Part shown: in pieces, positions 1-10,900 of the stretch | Layout of the letters: each line of letters starts with the position of its first letter | Position numbering within the stretch: position 1 is the stretch's first letter | From: a virus | DNA length: 26,717 bases | Virus record (IMG/VR): IMGVR_UViG_3300023180_005196 | Location: 1-26,717 of that record | Direction: 5' to 3' (one strand) | Notes under the pieces: generated by a model | Databases searched by the model: none | Seen by the model: only the letters and a program-made list of their open reading frames with translations | What the model was told of the DNA's origin: nothing | Program-made: the position numbers and the translations under genes

Positions 1-1
1 T

Positions 2-2644
2 ACTGATAAGTTTGTTGTAACTGCTGCTGGTGATGTTGGAATTGGCACATCCAATCCAACATCAAAACTTCATATTGTAGGTGGTCTAGCATTTACTGAT
101 TTAAATGTTACTGGTGTTGCTACATTCCAAGGTAACGTAGCAATCGGTGGATCCATTTATGATGCTAATGGATCATCAGGTGCTGATGGTCAAATATTAT
201 CTAACGTAACTGGAATTGGTCTTTCTTGGGCCAATACTGCTACACCTGCTGCTGCGGGATCTGATGGGCAAGTCCAATACAATAATTCTGGTTCATTTAG
301 TGGTGCCAGTGCTCTGTATTATGATGATATTAATAATCGTGTTGGTGTTGGGACAACTAATCCACAGACAACTCTGCACGTTGTTGATGAGTTCTTGGTT
401 TCTACTGCTGGTGCCGCAAGCTCTCAGAGAATTACACAGAGAGCATACACGACTGATAATGGAAGTCTGTCTTGGGAAGGTAGTGCTGGTCAGTTGTTCT
501 CTATTACAAACAACCTAACTTCTGGAAGTATCTTCTCGGTCAATGATGTCTCTGGTATTCCAAGTATTGATGTAGATGCTGATGGAACGATTCAGTTAGC
601 ACCATTCGGAGCATCAGAGTATGTTGGTGTTGGTAAGACAAATCCACAGGCAAAACTTGATGTTAATGGGGATGTATTAGTTAGTGGTGTAATTACGGCA
701 ACAGCATTTAGTGGTGATGGTTCTGGAATAACTAGTGTAACTGCTACAACTGCTACAAATGTAATAGGAACTGCGAATAGAGTCCTTTATAATTCGGGAA
801 CAGATACTACAACTACAAGTGCTAACTTAACGTTTGATGGTGGTGTTCTTGGAGTTGGTCAAACTGCAAATATTAATAGAATTACAGCAGCACATTCTAC
901 TGGTAGTATTATCGCAGGTGATGATACTACTGGTGTTACGATTAGTGGAACAAACACTGTAAATAATGTCTTTATTGGTGTAGGTGTTGGTCAAACAAAT
1001 AATGGTAATAATGGTGGTTATAATAACGTTTTAGGATATCAAGCAGGTGGCAGCATCGCCGGCGGTGGTGGCGGTATCAAAGGATATAATAATATCATGG
1101 GATATCAAGCAGGACAAAGTATAAACACTGGAAGTGGTGATGCTACTGGTTATAATAACATTTTAGGATATCAAGCAGGTAAATCATTAGATGGTGCTTC
1201 TCACAATAACATTTTAGGATATCAAGCAGGTCAATCTTTAAATGACGCACCTTACAATAACCTTTTTGGTTATAGAGTAGGAAATTCTCTTCACACTGGG
1301 GCAGGTGGTGCTGCAGGATATAACAATGTAATTGGTTATGAATCACTACTTGATGTTTCTGTTGGTAGTTCTCAAGATGCTGGTTATAATAACTTCATTG
1401 GTTATCAAAATGCTTATGTAAATCAATTAACTGCTGGTAGTGGTTACAATAATGGCATCGGATTCAGAGCACTTTATCAGACAAATGGTAGAGGAAATAA
1501 TGCTTTTGGTTGGTCTGCTTTATATGGATCAACTTCTGGTGATTATAATATCGGTATTGGATTCACTGCTGGTGGAGATATTACATCGGGATCTAGAAAC
1601 ATAGCCATCGGTTATGATGCACAAGTACCAAGTGCCACCGGAAGTGATCAATTAGCAATTGGTTCTAATGGTTCTTATTGGGTTCTCGGTGACTCTAGTT
1701 ATAATGTTGGTATTGGTACTGATACAATTGATACTGCTGTAAAACTGACAGTTGGTGGTGGTGTTACTGCTACTACTTACTATGGTGCTGGTCTTCATGT
1801 TTCTGGTATTGTAACCGCAACAAGTTCAATAGTTGGTGCTGCCGTTACAATTAATTCAACTGGTATTAATGTAACTGGTGTTGTAACCGCTACTTCCTTT
1901 GAGGGTGATGGTAGTGGATTAACTAATCTTTCTATACCATCATTTAATGGTGAATTCTACACTGGTATATCAAGTTCTGTTCAGATCACACCATTGTCAT
2001 ATGAGACATCCGTATTTACATTCCCATCAACGGCAGGTAAGCAATATGTGATTGAAACTATTAATGTTGCTAATGTTGATACATCTGTTGGAGTTGGAAC
2101 AACAATTAATATTGTTGCATCAATCGAAGATTCAACGGGTGAGCAAACTTATATTGCATATAATATTCCAATTGTAAATGGTGGATTGGTTGATCTACTT
2201 AAAAATCCAATTGTTGCCGGACCATCTGATGTAATTAAGATGTGGACAACGGATAATAGTTACATTGGAGTTTCTAATGCCGCAGAAGTTTATATGAACT
2301 ATACTGAGTTTACCAGCACAGAATATATTAGTGAGTATGCTTCTACCGTATCAATAGCAACGACGGATAGAACGACAATTTATACATCAAGTACTTATCC
2401 AACAACAATTGAGAGTATTCATCTGGCAAATAGAACTGATAGTGGAGATTATCCAGTTTCAATAACAATTACAAATGGAGTTACAACAACATATCTTGCG
2501 AAAGATTTAGTTCTCCCACGATACTCTGTTGTTGATATACTAGATAGATCAAAGAGAATTGAAACAAATGCCACAATTGATATTGAAGTTGGTTCAACAT
2601 CAACGATTGATGTCATTATTGCTGGTAAACAAATCACTTCGTAG
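2..2644 (+). CDS. Phage tail-fibre-like structural protein, 5'-truncated by the window
   Basis: The frame is open from base 2, so only the last 880 residues are visible and the true start lies upstream; ATG codons inside are not the start. Visible order: repeats of the type GIGTSNPTSKLHIVG and VGVGKTNPQAKLDVNG alternating with VxATxFxGDGSGxT segments (fragment residues about 1-260 and 570-650), a beta-roll array of YNNxxGYQAG units (about 338-556), and two similar beta-rich C-terminal domains (about 655-880). Such repeats are known from fibre and other virion proteins of T4-like cyanophages; the function here, a rigid trimeric fibre outside the particle, is inferred. It ends 12 bases before the first propeller gene, whose ribosome site lies in that gap, so the two are probably co-transcribed and act in the same appendage. 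No catalytic motif was seen. Confidence 0.85.
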   Translation, partial: TDKFVVTAAGDVGIGTSNPTSKLHIVGGLAFTDLNVTGVATFQGNVAIGGSIYDANGSSGADGQILSNVTGIGLSWANTATPAAAGSDGQVQYNNSGSFSGASALYYDDINNRVGVGTTNPQTTLHVVDEFLVSTAGAASSQRITQRAYTTDNGSLSWEGSAGQLFSITNNLTSGSIFSVNDVSGIPSIDVDADGTIQLAPFGASEYVGVGKTNPQAKLDVNGDVLVSGVITATAFSGDGSGITSVTATTATNVIGTANRVLYNSGTDTTTTSANLTFDGGVLGVGQTANINRITAAHSTGSIIAGDDTTGVTISGTNTVNNVFIGVGVGQTNNGNNGGYNNVLGYQAGGSIAGGGGGIKGYNNIMGYQAGQSINTGSGDATGYNNILGYQAGKSLDGASHNNILGYQAGQSLNDAPYNNLFGYRVGNSLHTGAGGAAGYNNVIGYESLLDVSVGSSQDAGYNNFIGYQNAYVNQLTAGSGYNNGIGFRALYQTNGRGNNAFGWSALYGSTSGDYNIGIGFTAGGDITSGSRNIAIGYDAQVPSATGSDQLAIGSNGSYWVLGDSSYNVGIGTDTIDTAVKLTVGGGVTATTYYGAGLHVSGIVTATSSIVGAAVTINSTGINVTGVVTATSFEGDGSGLTNLSIPSFNGEFYTGISSSVQITPLSYETSVFTFPSTAGKQYVIETINVANVDTSVGVGTTINIVASIEDSTGEQTYIAYNIPIVNGGLVDLLKNPIVAGPSDVIKMWTTDNSYIGVSNAAEVYMNYTEFTSTEYISEYASTVSIATTDRTTIYTSSTYPTTIESIHLANRTDSGDYPVSITITNGVTTTYLAKDLVLPRYSVVDILDRSKRIETNATIDIEVGSTSTIDVIIAGKQITS
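1013..1668 (+). repeat. In-frame YNNxxGYQAG tandem repeats (YadA-like beta-roll)
   Basis: About ten degenerate units of 14-25 residues, each with a core like GYNNILGYQAG followed by a loop of variable length, run through the fibre gene. Later units degrade to forms such as NNAFGWSAL, YNIGIGFTAG and RNIAIGYDAQ. The regular N-x-x-x-G-x-x-A pattern resembles the left-handed beta-roll heads of trimeric autotransporter adhesins (YadA family). The DNA repeats are in frame and imperfect. A trimeric beta-roll is inference from the pattern. Confidence 0.7.
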
Positions 2645-2656
2645 AGGTAATATAAA

Positions 2657-5600
2657 ATGAGCGTTCGTCAAGATGTCTTTGGATTAGAGACACTTTATCG
2701 TCTTCAGGTAGAAGGGCAATGGTCAACAAAATCTGATGTATGGTTAACTCCGAGTCCTTTTAGACTGGCACGTCCTTTTGGTTACTTTGGTGGTGGTGCT
2801 CAACCTGCTAGGGTATCAACAGTAGACCGTATTGATTATACTAATGATACTGACACTGCATCACCTAAAGGTCCATTGAGTGGTCCTACAGACTTCTTAG
2901 CTGCAACAGGCAATGCTGATTTTGGATACTTTGCTGGTGGTCAAACTCCTTCCACAACATCAAAAGTAGACCGTATCGAATATCGTAATGATACTGTTAC
3001 GGCATCACCAAAAGGACCATTAAGTCTTGCTAGATATGTTTTAGCAGCAACAGGAAATCAATCTTATGGTTACTTTGGTGGTGGTATTCCCTTTCCTATA
3101 TTATCACTAGTAGACCGTATTGATTATTCCAACGACACTGCAACAGCATTAGTTAGAGGACCATTGAGTGTTAGTAGATGGTACTTAGCAGCAACGGGTA
3201 ATCAATCATTTGGTTACTTTGCTGGTGGAAGAACTCCGAGTTATTTATCAACAGTAGATCGTATTGATTATTCTAATGATACTGCAACAGCACCAGCAAA
3301 AGGACCATTAAGTTCTGCTAGGGGGTATGTTGGAGCAACGGGTAATGCTTCATTTGGTTACTTTGGTGGTGGGTTTATTTCTGGTGTCGGGCAATTTTCG
3401 ACAGTAGACCGTATAGATTACTCTAATGATACGGCAACAGCACCAGCAAAAGGACCATTGAGTGTTGCTAGATATCGTGCAGGAGCAACAGGTAATGCAA
3501 ATTCTGGTTTTATTGCTGGTGGTGCCACTAGTACATCATCAGTAGAGCGTATTGATTATTCTAATGATACTGCTACAGCATCAGTTAGAGGTCAATTGAC
3601 CTATAATAGATTTGATATGGGATCATCAAGTTCTCAGGCAAACGCAATCACCACTAATACCTTATTACCGGCATCAAGCGACCAAAGACCCAATGTAGTC
3701 CCACAAGGAACTGACTTTGGTTACTTTGGTAGTGGCATTACTGGACCTTCTACAGTTCTATCAAGAGTAGACCGCATTGATTATTCTAATGACACTGCTA
3801 CTGCATCTGTTAAAGGATCATTAAGTGTTGTAAGGTATCTTCTTGGGGCAACAGGTAATTCTTCTTATGGTTACTTTGGTGGTGGTGGTGGTTCTCCTGG
3901 TGTAGTATCAACAGTAGACCGTATAGATTACTCTAATGATACACCAACAGCATCACCTAAAGGTCCATTAAGTCTTGGTAGATCTTTTATAGCAGCAACA
4001 GGTAATAATTCTTATGGTTACTTTGGTGGTGGTTTATTTTTTCCTGGACCCAGCGCATCGTATTCAATAGTAGATCGTATAGACTACTCTAATGACACCG
4101 CAACCGCACCACCTAAAGGACCATTGAGTTCTCCTAAGTTTGGTGTCCGTGCAACAGGTAATAGTTCTTATGGTTGGTTTGGTGGTGGTGGTCCTGGTCC
4201 AGTATCAACAGTAGACCGTATAGATTACTCAAATGATACTGCAACAGCATCACCTAAAGGACCATTAAGTGTTGCTAGACAACGTGGGGGCGCAACCGGC
4301 AATCAATCTTATGGTTACTTTGGTGGTGGGGTTCTTCCCGGTCCAACATCAGTAGTAGATCGTATAGATTACTCTAATGACACCGCAACAGCAGCACCAA
4401 AAGGACCATTAAGTTCTACTAGATATGGACCAGGAGCAACAGGTAATCAATCTTATGGTTACTTTGGTGGAGATTATCCGGCAAAAACAATAGTAGACCG
4501 TATAGATTATTCTAATGATACTGCAACAGCATCACCAAAAGGTCCATTAAGTCTTGCTAGGGGTGGTGTATCAGCATCAAGTTCCAGAGCAAATGCAATC
4601 CCACTCAAAGGACCTGGTGTCCTGGAAGTAGCAGTGAGATTCAGTGATGGAACTCTTGAGACTTACAATACCGGTTATTTTGGTGGAGGTCAATCTCCAT
4701 ACACATCAACAGTAGACCGTGTTGATTACTCTAATGACACGGCAACAGCATCAGTAAAAGGTCCATTGAGTCTTGCTAGAGCAGCACTAGCAGCAACAGG
4801 TAATGCTTCTTATGGTTACTTTGGTGGTGGTCAACCTGGTACAGTATCAACAGTAGACCGTATAGATTACTCTAATGATACAGCAACAGCATCACCTAAA
4901 GGTCCATTAAGTTCTAACAGACAATATATGGGAGCAACAGGTAATGCTTCTTATGGTTACTTTGGTGGTGGTCTTGTAACATCAGTAGTAGACCGTATAG
5001 ATTACTCTAATGATACAGCAACAGCATCACCTAAAGGTCCATTAAGTCTTGCTAGATATGGTTTAGGAGCAACGGGTAATCAATCTTATGGTTACTTTGC
5101 TGGAGGTGATCCTGGTGCAAGATCAACAGTAGACCGTATAGATTACTCCAATGATACCGCAACAGCATCACCTAAGGGACCATTAAGTGTTGGTAGATAT
5201 TACTTAGCAGCAACAGGTAATAGTTCTTTTGGATACTTTGGTGGTGGTGTTCCTGGTACAGTATCAACAGTAGACCGTATTGATTACTCTAACGACACCG
5301 CAACAGCATCACCAAAAGGTCCATTAAGTCAAGGTAGATATGGTTTAGGAGCAACTGGTAGTGCTTCTTTTGGTTATTTTGGTGGTAGTGCTCCATCAGC
5401 ATCATCAACAGTAGACCGTATAGACTACTCTAATGATACCGCAACAGCAGCACCAAAAGGACCATTGAGTTCTGTTAGACAAGATATGGGAGCATCAAGC
5501 GCCAGAGCCAACGGATTTGCTGCAATCGGTCCATCAGTAACAGCAAACGTTCCAACAACAACCATAGCAACAAACTTTGGTTACTTTGGTAACGGTAACG

Positions 5601-6454
5601 TTAAACGATTAGATCGTATTGATTACACCAATGATACTGCAACAGCATTGAGTAGAATATCTCCTTTTGCTCCAAGCGGAAATGCATTCCCAGCGGCAGC
5701 AAGTAGCAACTATGCTGGATACTGGGCTCCAGCTAGTTATAGTTATAACAATCCTCATCCAAATATAATAAAAGTTGATTACTCTAATGATACAACATCA
5801 ACAATTCCTGGAGCACTAATTACGGGGAGATATTACAGGGGAGCAACAGGCAATAAGGATTTTGGATACTGGGCTGGTGGATCTCCTGCATCTTTCTCTG
5901 GAACATCTTCAACTGTATCCCGTATTGATTATGCTAATGATAATGCAGCAGCATTGGAAAGGGGTCCATTAGTTAATGCAGTGAGACAACTGGCTGGAGT
6001 TGGTAATCAAAATTTTGGATATTTTCAGACTAGTATCACTGGTCCTGGTGCTGCTAACCGCATTGACTATTCTAATGATACTACAACGGCATCACCATCA
6101 GGGTCTCTTGGAATACAATACGACAATGGTATAGCGGGAAATGGTAATTTTGCATACATTTCAGGTGGTCCTGTAGCTACAAGTAGGGTACTTCGTTTTG
6201 ATTATAGTAATGATACGACAACAGCATCACAAAGAACTTATCTTAGTTCCGCAAGAACAAGATTAGGGGCAACGGGAAATAAAAACTTTGGTTATTTTTC
6301 TGGTGGTAGAACACCCAGTGTTGTATCAACAATAGACCGCATCGATTACTCTAATGATAGTGCAACAGCATCACCTAAGGGACCACTAAGTGGTACTCAG
6401 TATGACCATATGAATACTGCTACTAGTGCGGCAGAAAGCAACAACCCACAATAA
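2657..6454 (+). CDS. Giant kelch-like multi-propeller fibre protein, copy 1
   Basis: 1265 residues. An N-terminal cap (1-41) contains WSTKSDVW, then 24 repeats of about 45-52 residues follow. Each has GYFGGG, a variable loop, VDRIDYSNDTATA, KGPLS, a second variable patch and (A)ATGN. This matches a kelch blade: double glycine ending a strand, a Y of the VEVYD type, then an Arg-containing loop. Longer linkers after blades 6, 12 and 18 give groups at residues 42-354, 355-672, 673-974 and 975-1265, so four six-bladed propellers are predicted. The fourth group is the most divergent. The start is ATG 2657 with AGAGG 9 bases upstream, 12 bases after the fibre gene. No signal peptide or membrane segment. 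The likely role is a tail-fibre or receptor-binding surface protein; the family and the 4x6 count are read from sequence, the role is inferred. Confidence 0.85.
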   Translation: MSVRQDVFGLETLYRLQVEGQWSTKSDVWLTPSPFRLARPFGYFGGGAQPARVSTVDRIDYTNDTDTASPKGPLSGPTDFLAATGNADFGYFAGGQTPSTTSKVDRIEYRNDTVTASPKGPLSLARYVLAATGNQSYGYFGGGIPFPILSLVDRIDYSNDTATALVRGPLSVSRWYLAATGNQSFGYFAGGRTPSYLSTVDRIDYSNDTATAPAKGPLSSARGYVGATGNASFGYFGGGFISGVGQFSTVDRIDYSNDTATAPAKGPLSVARYRAGATGNANSGFIAGGATSTSSVERIDYSNDTATASVRGQLTYNRFDMGSSSSQANAITTNTLLPASSDQRPNVVPQGTDFGYFGSGITGPSTVLSRVDRIDYSNDTATASVKGSLSVVRYLLGATGNSSYGYFGGGGGSPGVVSTVDRIDYSNDTPTASPKGPLSLGRSFIAATGNNSYGYFGGGLFFPGPSASYSIVDRIDYSNDTATAPPKGPLSSPKFGVRATGNSSYGWFGGGGPGPVSTVDRIDYSNDTATASPKGPLSVARQRGGATGNQSYGYFGGGVLPGPTSVVDRIDYSNDTATAAPKGPLSSTRYGPGATGNQSYGYFGGDYPAKTIVDRIDYSNDTATASPKGPLSLARGGVSASSSRANAIPLKGPGVLEVAVRFSDGTLETYNTGYFGGGQSPYTSTVDRVDYSNDTATASVKGPLSLARAALAATGNASYGYFGGGQPGTVSTVDRIDYSNDTATASPKGPLSSNRQYMGATGNASYGYFGGGLVTSVVDRIDYSNDTATASPKGPLSLARYGLGATGNQSYGYFAGGDPGARSTVDRIDYSNDTATASPKGPLSVGRYYLAATGNSSFGYFGGGVPGTVSTVDRIDYSNDTATASPKGPLSQGRYGLGATGSASFGYFGGSAPSASSTVDRIDYSNDTATAAPKGPLSSVRQDMGASSARANGFAAIGPSVTANVPTTTIATNFGYFGNGNVKRLDRIDYTNDTATALSRISPFAPSGNAFPAAASSNYAGYWAPASYSYNNPHPNIIKVDYSNDTTSTIPGALITGRYYRGATGNKDFGYWAGGSPASFSGTSSTVSRIDYANDNAAALERGPLVNAVRQLAGVGNQNFGYFQTSITGPGAANRIDYSNDTTTASPSGSLGIQYDNGIAGNGNFAYISGGPVATSRVLRFDYSNDTTTASQRTYLSSARTRLGATGNKNFGYFSGGRTPSVVSTIDRIDYSNDSATASPKGPLSGTQYDHMNTATSAAESNNPQ
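2780..6436 (+). repeat. 24 kelch-like blade repeats, copy 1 array
   Basis: Tandem in-frame units of about 135-156 bases. The scaffold DNA, such as gtagaccgtatagattactc and gcaacagcatcacctaaagg, recurs almost unchanged including at synonymous positions, while the segment after the glycines and the segment after PLS differ from unit to unit. Linkers interrupt after units 6, 12 and 18 (about 3622-3718, 4573-4672, 5491-5578). Units 19-24 are clearly more divergent in both DNA and protein. Confidence 0.9.
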
Positions 6455-6474
6455 TATGCTATAATAAACAAAAC
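6455..6474 (+). promoter_or_regulatory. Repeated promoter motif 1 (extended -10 or late-type)
   Basis: TATGCTATAATAAACAAAAC begins on the base after the stop codon of propeller gene 1 and ends 9 bases before the ATG of the oxygenase gene. It contains TGCTATAAT, a perfect extended -10 element, and also resembles the T4 late box TATAAATA with one A missing. No -35 hexamer is visible at 16-18 bases. The same 20 bases recur at 11771 and 19406, which argues for a functional element. Confidence 0.75.
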
Positions 6475-6483
6475 ATTGATTGT

Positions 6484-7101
6484 ATGAGACAGAATATTAT
6501 TGTTGTTGATGATTTTTATTCCAATCCAGAAGAGGTCAGGAACTTTGCACTGAATGCAGAGTTTCCTGATCCTGGTGAGGACTATACATATCCTGGAAGA
6601 AACTCAGAAGGTTCTTATTATTCAGAAGACATTCATAAGAAGTTTGAGGATCTTGCCAAAGAACCATTGATTCCTGCTGATAAGAATGGATACTTCCGTA
6701 TTTCATTAGAGAAAGATTCTTATAAACAAGACGTTCATGTGGATCCATCCTGGGAATGGGGTGCGGTGATTTATATGTCTGATCCAAAAGATTGTGTAGA
6801 TGAAGGTGGCACATCTTTTTGGAGACATAATAGTTTAAAGATGGAAAACATTCCTAAGACAGATTTTGAGGCACAGCATCACGGATGGCCAACGTATAAG
6901 GAATGTTGGTGGACGACTGTATATGGTGATGGTCTGGATAGAGATAAATGGACACGTTACTTTCTGTGCCCGATGAGATATAATCGTCTAGTATTGTTCA
7001 GAACTCATTTGTGGCACTCACATAATTTTAATTTTGGCGATACATTGGAAAATGGTCGTATGGTTCAGTTGTTCTTCTTTAATCCTGTGAAAGAATGGTA
7101 A
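6484..7101 (+). CDS. Putative 2OG-Fe(II) oxygenase, DUF6445-like
   Basis: 205 residues beginning RQNIIVVDDFYSNPEEVRNFA, an opening typical of small phage 2-oxoglutarate/iron oxygenases of the DUF6445 type. The putative metal triad is H85-x-D87 (in DVHVDPSWEWGAVIYMS) with a distal His at H178 or H180 (LWHSHNF); R192 (NGRMVQLFFF) would bind 2-oxoglutarate. The expected reaction is hydroxylation of a protein side chain or sugar; the substrate cannot be read. It is the first gene after promoter motif 1 and overlaps the sulfotransferase gene by 7 bases (ATGGTAA), so the two should be translated together. The leader would be only about 10 bases with no clear Shine-Dalgarno. A degenerate paralogue lies at 15139. 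Family assignment is from recalled motifs. Confidence 0.72.
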   Translation: MRQNIIVVDDFYSNPEEVRNFALNAEFPDPGEDYTYPGRNSEGSYYSEDIHKKFEDLAKEPLIPADKNGYFRISLEKDSYKQDVHVDPSWEWGAVIYMSDPKDCVDEGGTSFWRHNSLKMENIPKTDFEAQHHGWPTYKECWWTTVYGDGLDRDKWTRYFLCPMRYNRLVLFRTHLWHSHNFNFGDTLENGRMVQLFFFNPVKEW

Positions 7102-7931
7102 AAACATATCACTTTATGGCAGGTCTTCCTAGGTCTGGAAGCACCTTATTGAAAAGTTTAATAGATCAAAACCCAAATATTCACACAGAACCAGTCAGTT
7201 CTGTGATGGAATTGATGTATCATACCGAGGAATACTTTAAGCAATCTGAGCAATATCAAGGATACCCAAAACCACAGAACGCTCATAAGATTATTAGTAG
7301 TTTTATAGAGAACCAGTATTATGAGAGAGAAGAGGAGATAATTATTGATCACTGTCGTGCATGGTCAAATAATATTGAAAGAATAAAGACTTATATTACT
7401 CCCAATCCCAAAATCATTTGCCCTGTTCGTGATGTCGTAGAGGTATTAACTTCTTTCATCACAATGATTCATCGTAATTCTGATGAACTTAATTTTGTTG
7501 ATAAGGCACTGATGGATGGTGGGTTTACTGTAGATGATGATAATCGTTGTCAGTATTTAATGGGTAATGATGGCATTGTGGAGCAGGCACTATGGGCACA
7601 ATCTCAGGCATTCATTCGTCATGATGAGAAGCATTTGTTGATGGTTGAGTATGATGATCTAGTCAATATTCCAGAAGAAACGATGAGAAGAATCTATGAT
7701 TTCTTAGAGGTTGATTATTATCATCACGACTTTAATAATGTGCAGAACAATCACAGGGAAAGTGAGGACCAGTGGAACCTGAAAGATATGCATTATGTTC
7801 GTAACAAAGTCAAGAAGACATCAAAGAAACCTGAAGAGGTATTGTCCCCTTACATTCTAAATAAGTATAAGAAACTGGAATACTGGAAGTATCCCGATAG
7901 TCCTTATTTAATACAAGATGGCAGTAACTAA
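7095..7931 (+). CDS. Sulfotransferase family protein
   Basis: 278 residues. The N-terminus MAGLPRSGSTLLKSLI (G10-T17 core) is the 5'-phosphosulfate-binding loop of PAPS-dependent sulfotransferases. ICPVRDVVEVLTSFI holds R112 and S120, spaced by eight residues as in the 3'-phosphate-binding site. The predicted reaction is transfer of sulfate from PAPS to a hydroxyl, most likely on a glycan or on Tyr/Ser of a protein; the acceptor is unknown. It has no signal peptide or membrane segment, so it would act in the infected cell's cytoplasm. It overlaps the oxygenase by 7 bases and propeller gene 2 by 14 bases, so the three form one tight operon. A product hydroxylated by the neighbour could be the sulfated acceptor, but that is speculation. 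Confidence 0.85.
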   Translation: MVKTYHFMAGLPRSGSTLLKSLIDQNPNIHTEPVSSVMELMYHTEEYFKQSEQYQGYPKPQNAHKIISSFIENQYYEREEEIIIDHCRAWSNNIERIKTYITPNPKIICPVRDVVEVLTSFITMIHRNSDELNFVDKALMDGGFTVDDDNRCQYLMGNDGIVEQALWAQSQAFIRHDEKHLLMVEYDDLVNIPEETMRRIYDFLEVDYYHHDFNNVQNNHRESEDQWNLKDMHYVRNKVKKTSKKPEEVLSPYILNKYKKLEYWKYPDSPYLIQDGSN

Positions 7932-10900
7932 TAAAAGAGGAATATTTTCATTACTTGATGTAAGAGAAAGGCAAGGTCTTGGTGTTTGGTCTGTAAAGTC
8001 TGATGTGTGGACCTCATTTTTTGAGCAGGCACATCCTTTTGGTTACTTTGCTGGTGGTGCTCCTGCTGTATCAACTGTTAGACGAGTAGACTACTCTAAT
8101 GATACTTCAACATCATCACCGAAAGGGGCATTATTTACACCAAGAAGACGACATGCTGGGGTGGGTAATCAAAACTTTGGTTACTTTGCTGGTGGTGGCA
8201 ACACCTCTGCTCCTCTTTTCTCATCGGTAGACCGTATAGATTATTCCAATGACACCTCCCAAGCAACGGTGAGGGGTCCTTTGAGTGCAGCACAAGCTTA
8301 TAATGCAGCAGCTGGTAATTCTGATTTTGGATACTTTGCTAGTAATAGAACGATTTTCGAACGTATCAATTATAGTAATGATACTGTTGCGGCATCACAG
8401 AGGGCAAGCATAAGTCCAGCAAGGTACTTAGCTGCAACAGGTAATGCTTCTTATGGTTACTTTGGTGGTGGTATTGTTGCTGCTGCAGTATCAACAGTAG
8501 ACCGTATTGATTATGCTAATGACACTGCAGCGGCATTAGTAAAAGGACCATTGAATACTGGTAGAAGTTTATTAGCAGCAACAGGTAATGCTTCCTTTGG
8601 TTACTTTGGTGGTGGAATAGTCGGACCAGCATTTAGTGGAGAACAATCCATAGTAGACCGTGTAGATTACTCTAATGATACAGCAACGGCATCACCAAAG
8701 GGTCCACTGTCAAATACACCCGAAGGACTAGCAGCAACGGGTAGTTCTTCATTTGGATATTTTGCTGCAGGAATTGTAAGTCCTAGTTTAGAATATTCTA
8801 CAGTGAATCGTGTTGATTATTCTAATGATACTGCAACGGCATCAATACGAGGTCCTTTACATACATTAGGTTATCAGTTTGCGGCATCAAGTGCTCAGGC
8901 AAATGGAATTACCAAATCAACATTCTTTTCAAAAGGAAATGTATTAAAGGATATAGGATTTGATACTGGTTACTTTGGTGGTGGATTTGGACCAACATCA
9001 TCAACAGTAGACCGTATAAATTACTCTAATGATACTGCTACAGCATCAGCAAAAGGACCATTAAGTGCTGGTAGATATCACCATGCAGCAACAGGCAATG
9101 CTTCCTTTGGTTACTTTGGTGGTGGTGCTCCTGGTCCACTATCAACAGTAGACCGTATTGATTACTCTAATGATACTGCAACCGCATCACCAAAGGGACC
9201 ATTAAGTTCTGCTAGATATCGTTTAGCAGCAACAGGTAATCAATCTTATGGTTACTTTGGTGGTGGTAATGGTCCAGTATCAACAGTAGACCGTATTGAT
9301 TACTCCAATGACACTGCTACAGCATCACCAAAAGGACCATTAAGTCTTGCTAGACAATACGTGACAGCAACTGGCAATAGTTCCTTTGGTTACTTTGGTG
9401 GTGGTAATCCCGGTCCATTATCAACAGTAGACCGCATAGATTATTCTAACGACACTGAAACAGCATCACCTAAAGGTCCATTGAGTCTTGCTAGAAGTCT
9501 TTTAGCAGCAACAGGTAATGCTGATTTTGGTTACTTTGGTGGTAGCACATCAACAGTAGATCGCATAGATTATTCTAGTGATACTGCAACAGCATCAGTT
9601 AGAGGTCCATTAAGTGTTGCTAGATCTGGTTTAGCAGCAACAGGTAATAGTTCTTTTGGTTACTTTGGTGGTGGTGATCCTGGTTCATTCTCAACAGTAG
9701 ACCGTATAGATTACTCTAATGATACCGCAACAGCACCAGCAAAAGGACCATTGAGTGTTGCTAGATATCACCATGCAGCATCAAGTGCCAGAGCAAATGG
9801 ACTTGTAACTAAAACAATACCTCTTCCAATAAATTATGCGACTGGTAATGTTGCTCTTTCTAATGTTGGATACTGGTATAGAACAAATACAAATGTTGAT
9901 GCTGTAACCGCACTAGATTTTTCTAATGATACTTCTAATATTAATAATAGAAGTTCTCTTAATTTTCCTGGTACACCACCACTTGGAGCTTTTGGATATG
10001 GTGCGATAGGAAATACAGGATTTGGATATTTTGCTGATGCGAATAGTCCTCAAACTGGTGTAAGACGTATAGATTATGCAAATGATACTGCCGATGCTAT
10101 TGTGACAAGAAATTTAAATCATTCTGCAGGGGCGCAGATGGTTAGAGCAGGTGTTGGTAATAATGTGTATGGATATTTTACTAATACTATTGTATCAGCA
10201 TTAGAGCGTATTGATTATGCTAATGATTTAGTGACCGATAGAGGAGGATGTCTTTATCCTTTATCTCAAAGATCAGGAACTGGGAATTTGAATTTTGGTT
10301 ATATTATTGGTGGTTCTGGTACACCATCTCCATCTAGCTCGTGGTCATCAATAGAACGTATTGATTATTCTACTGATGGAGCAGCAGCATTAGTTAGAGG
10401 TCCATTGAGTAGTGGTGAGAAAAGATATGGTGGTGCATGTGGTAATGCTGATGGTGGATATTCAATGGGTGGTGATGTTGGCGGTATACCTGGTACAACA
10501 TCATCAGTAGAACGTATAGATTACTCTAATGATACTGTTGCTGCCGCACCAAAGGGTAATTTGAATGTAGATAGAGATAATTGTGCGGCTTCTGGCAATG
10601 CAGATTATGGGTATGTTTATGGTAATGGATATTCTCCGTCAGCGACGGTAACATATTTTGATCGTATTGATTACTCTAATGATACTGCAACAGCATCAAT
10701 AAGAGGGACTGTTGCTAATATCCCTGCTTCTCCTGGATCAGGGACAAGATGTCATGCCGCAATAGGTCCTAGAGATAATGCTCTCTATTCATTAAATCCT
10801 AATACTGGACAACTTCCATCATCTTTAGGACTTCCTATAGCAAGTCGTCCAAGATTTCCAGTCACGGCATTTGGTTATTTTATATCTGGATCTCCTTCCT

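Noticed and set aside
216-518. Separate small gene in another frame at the window start
   Set aside because: It is a shadow of the fibre gene, which is open continuously from base 2 and carries recognisable repeats.
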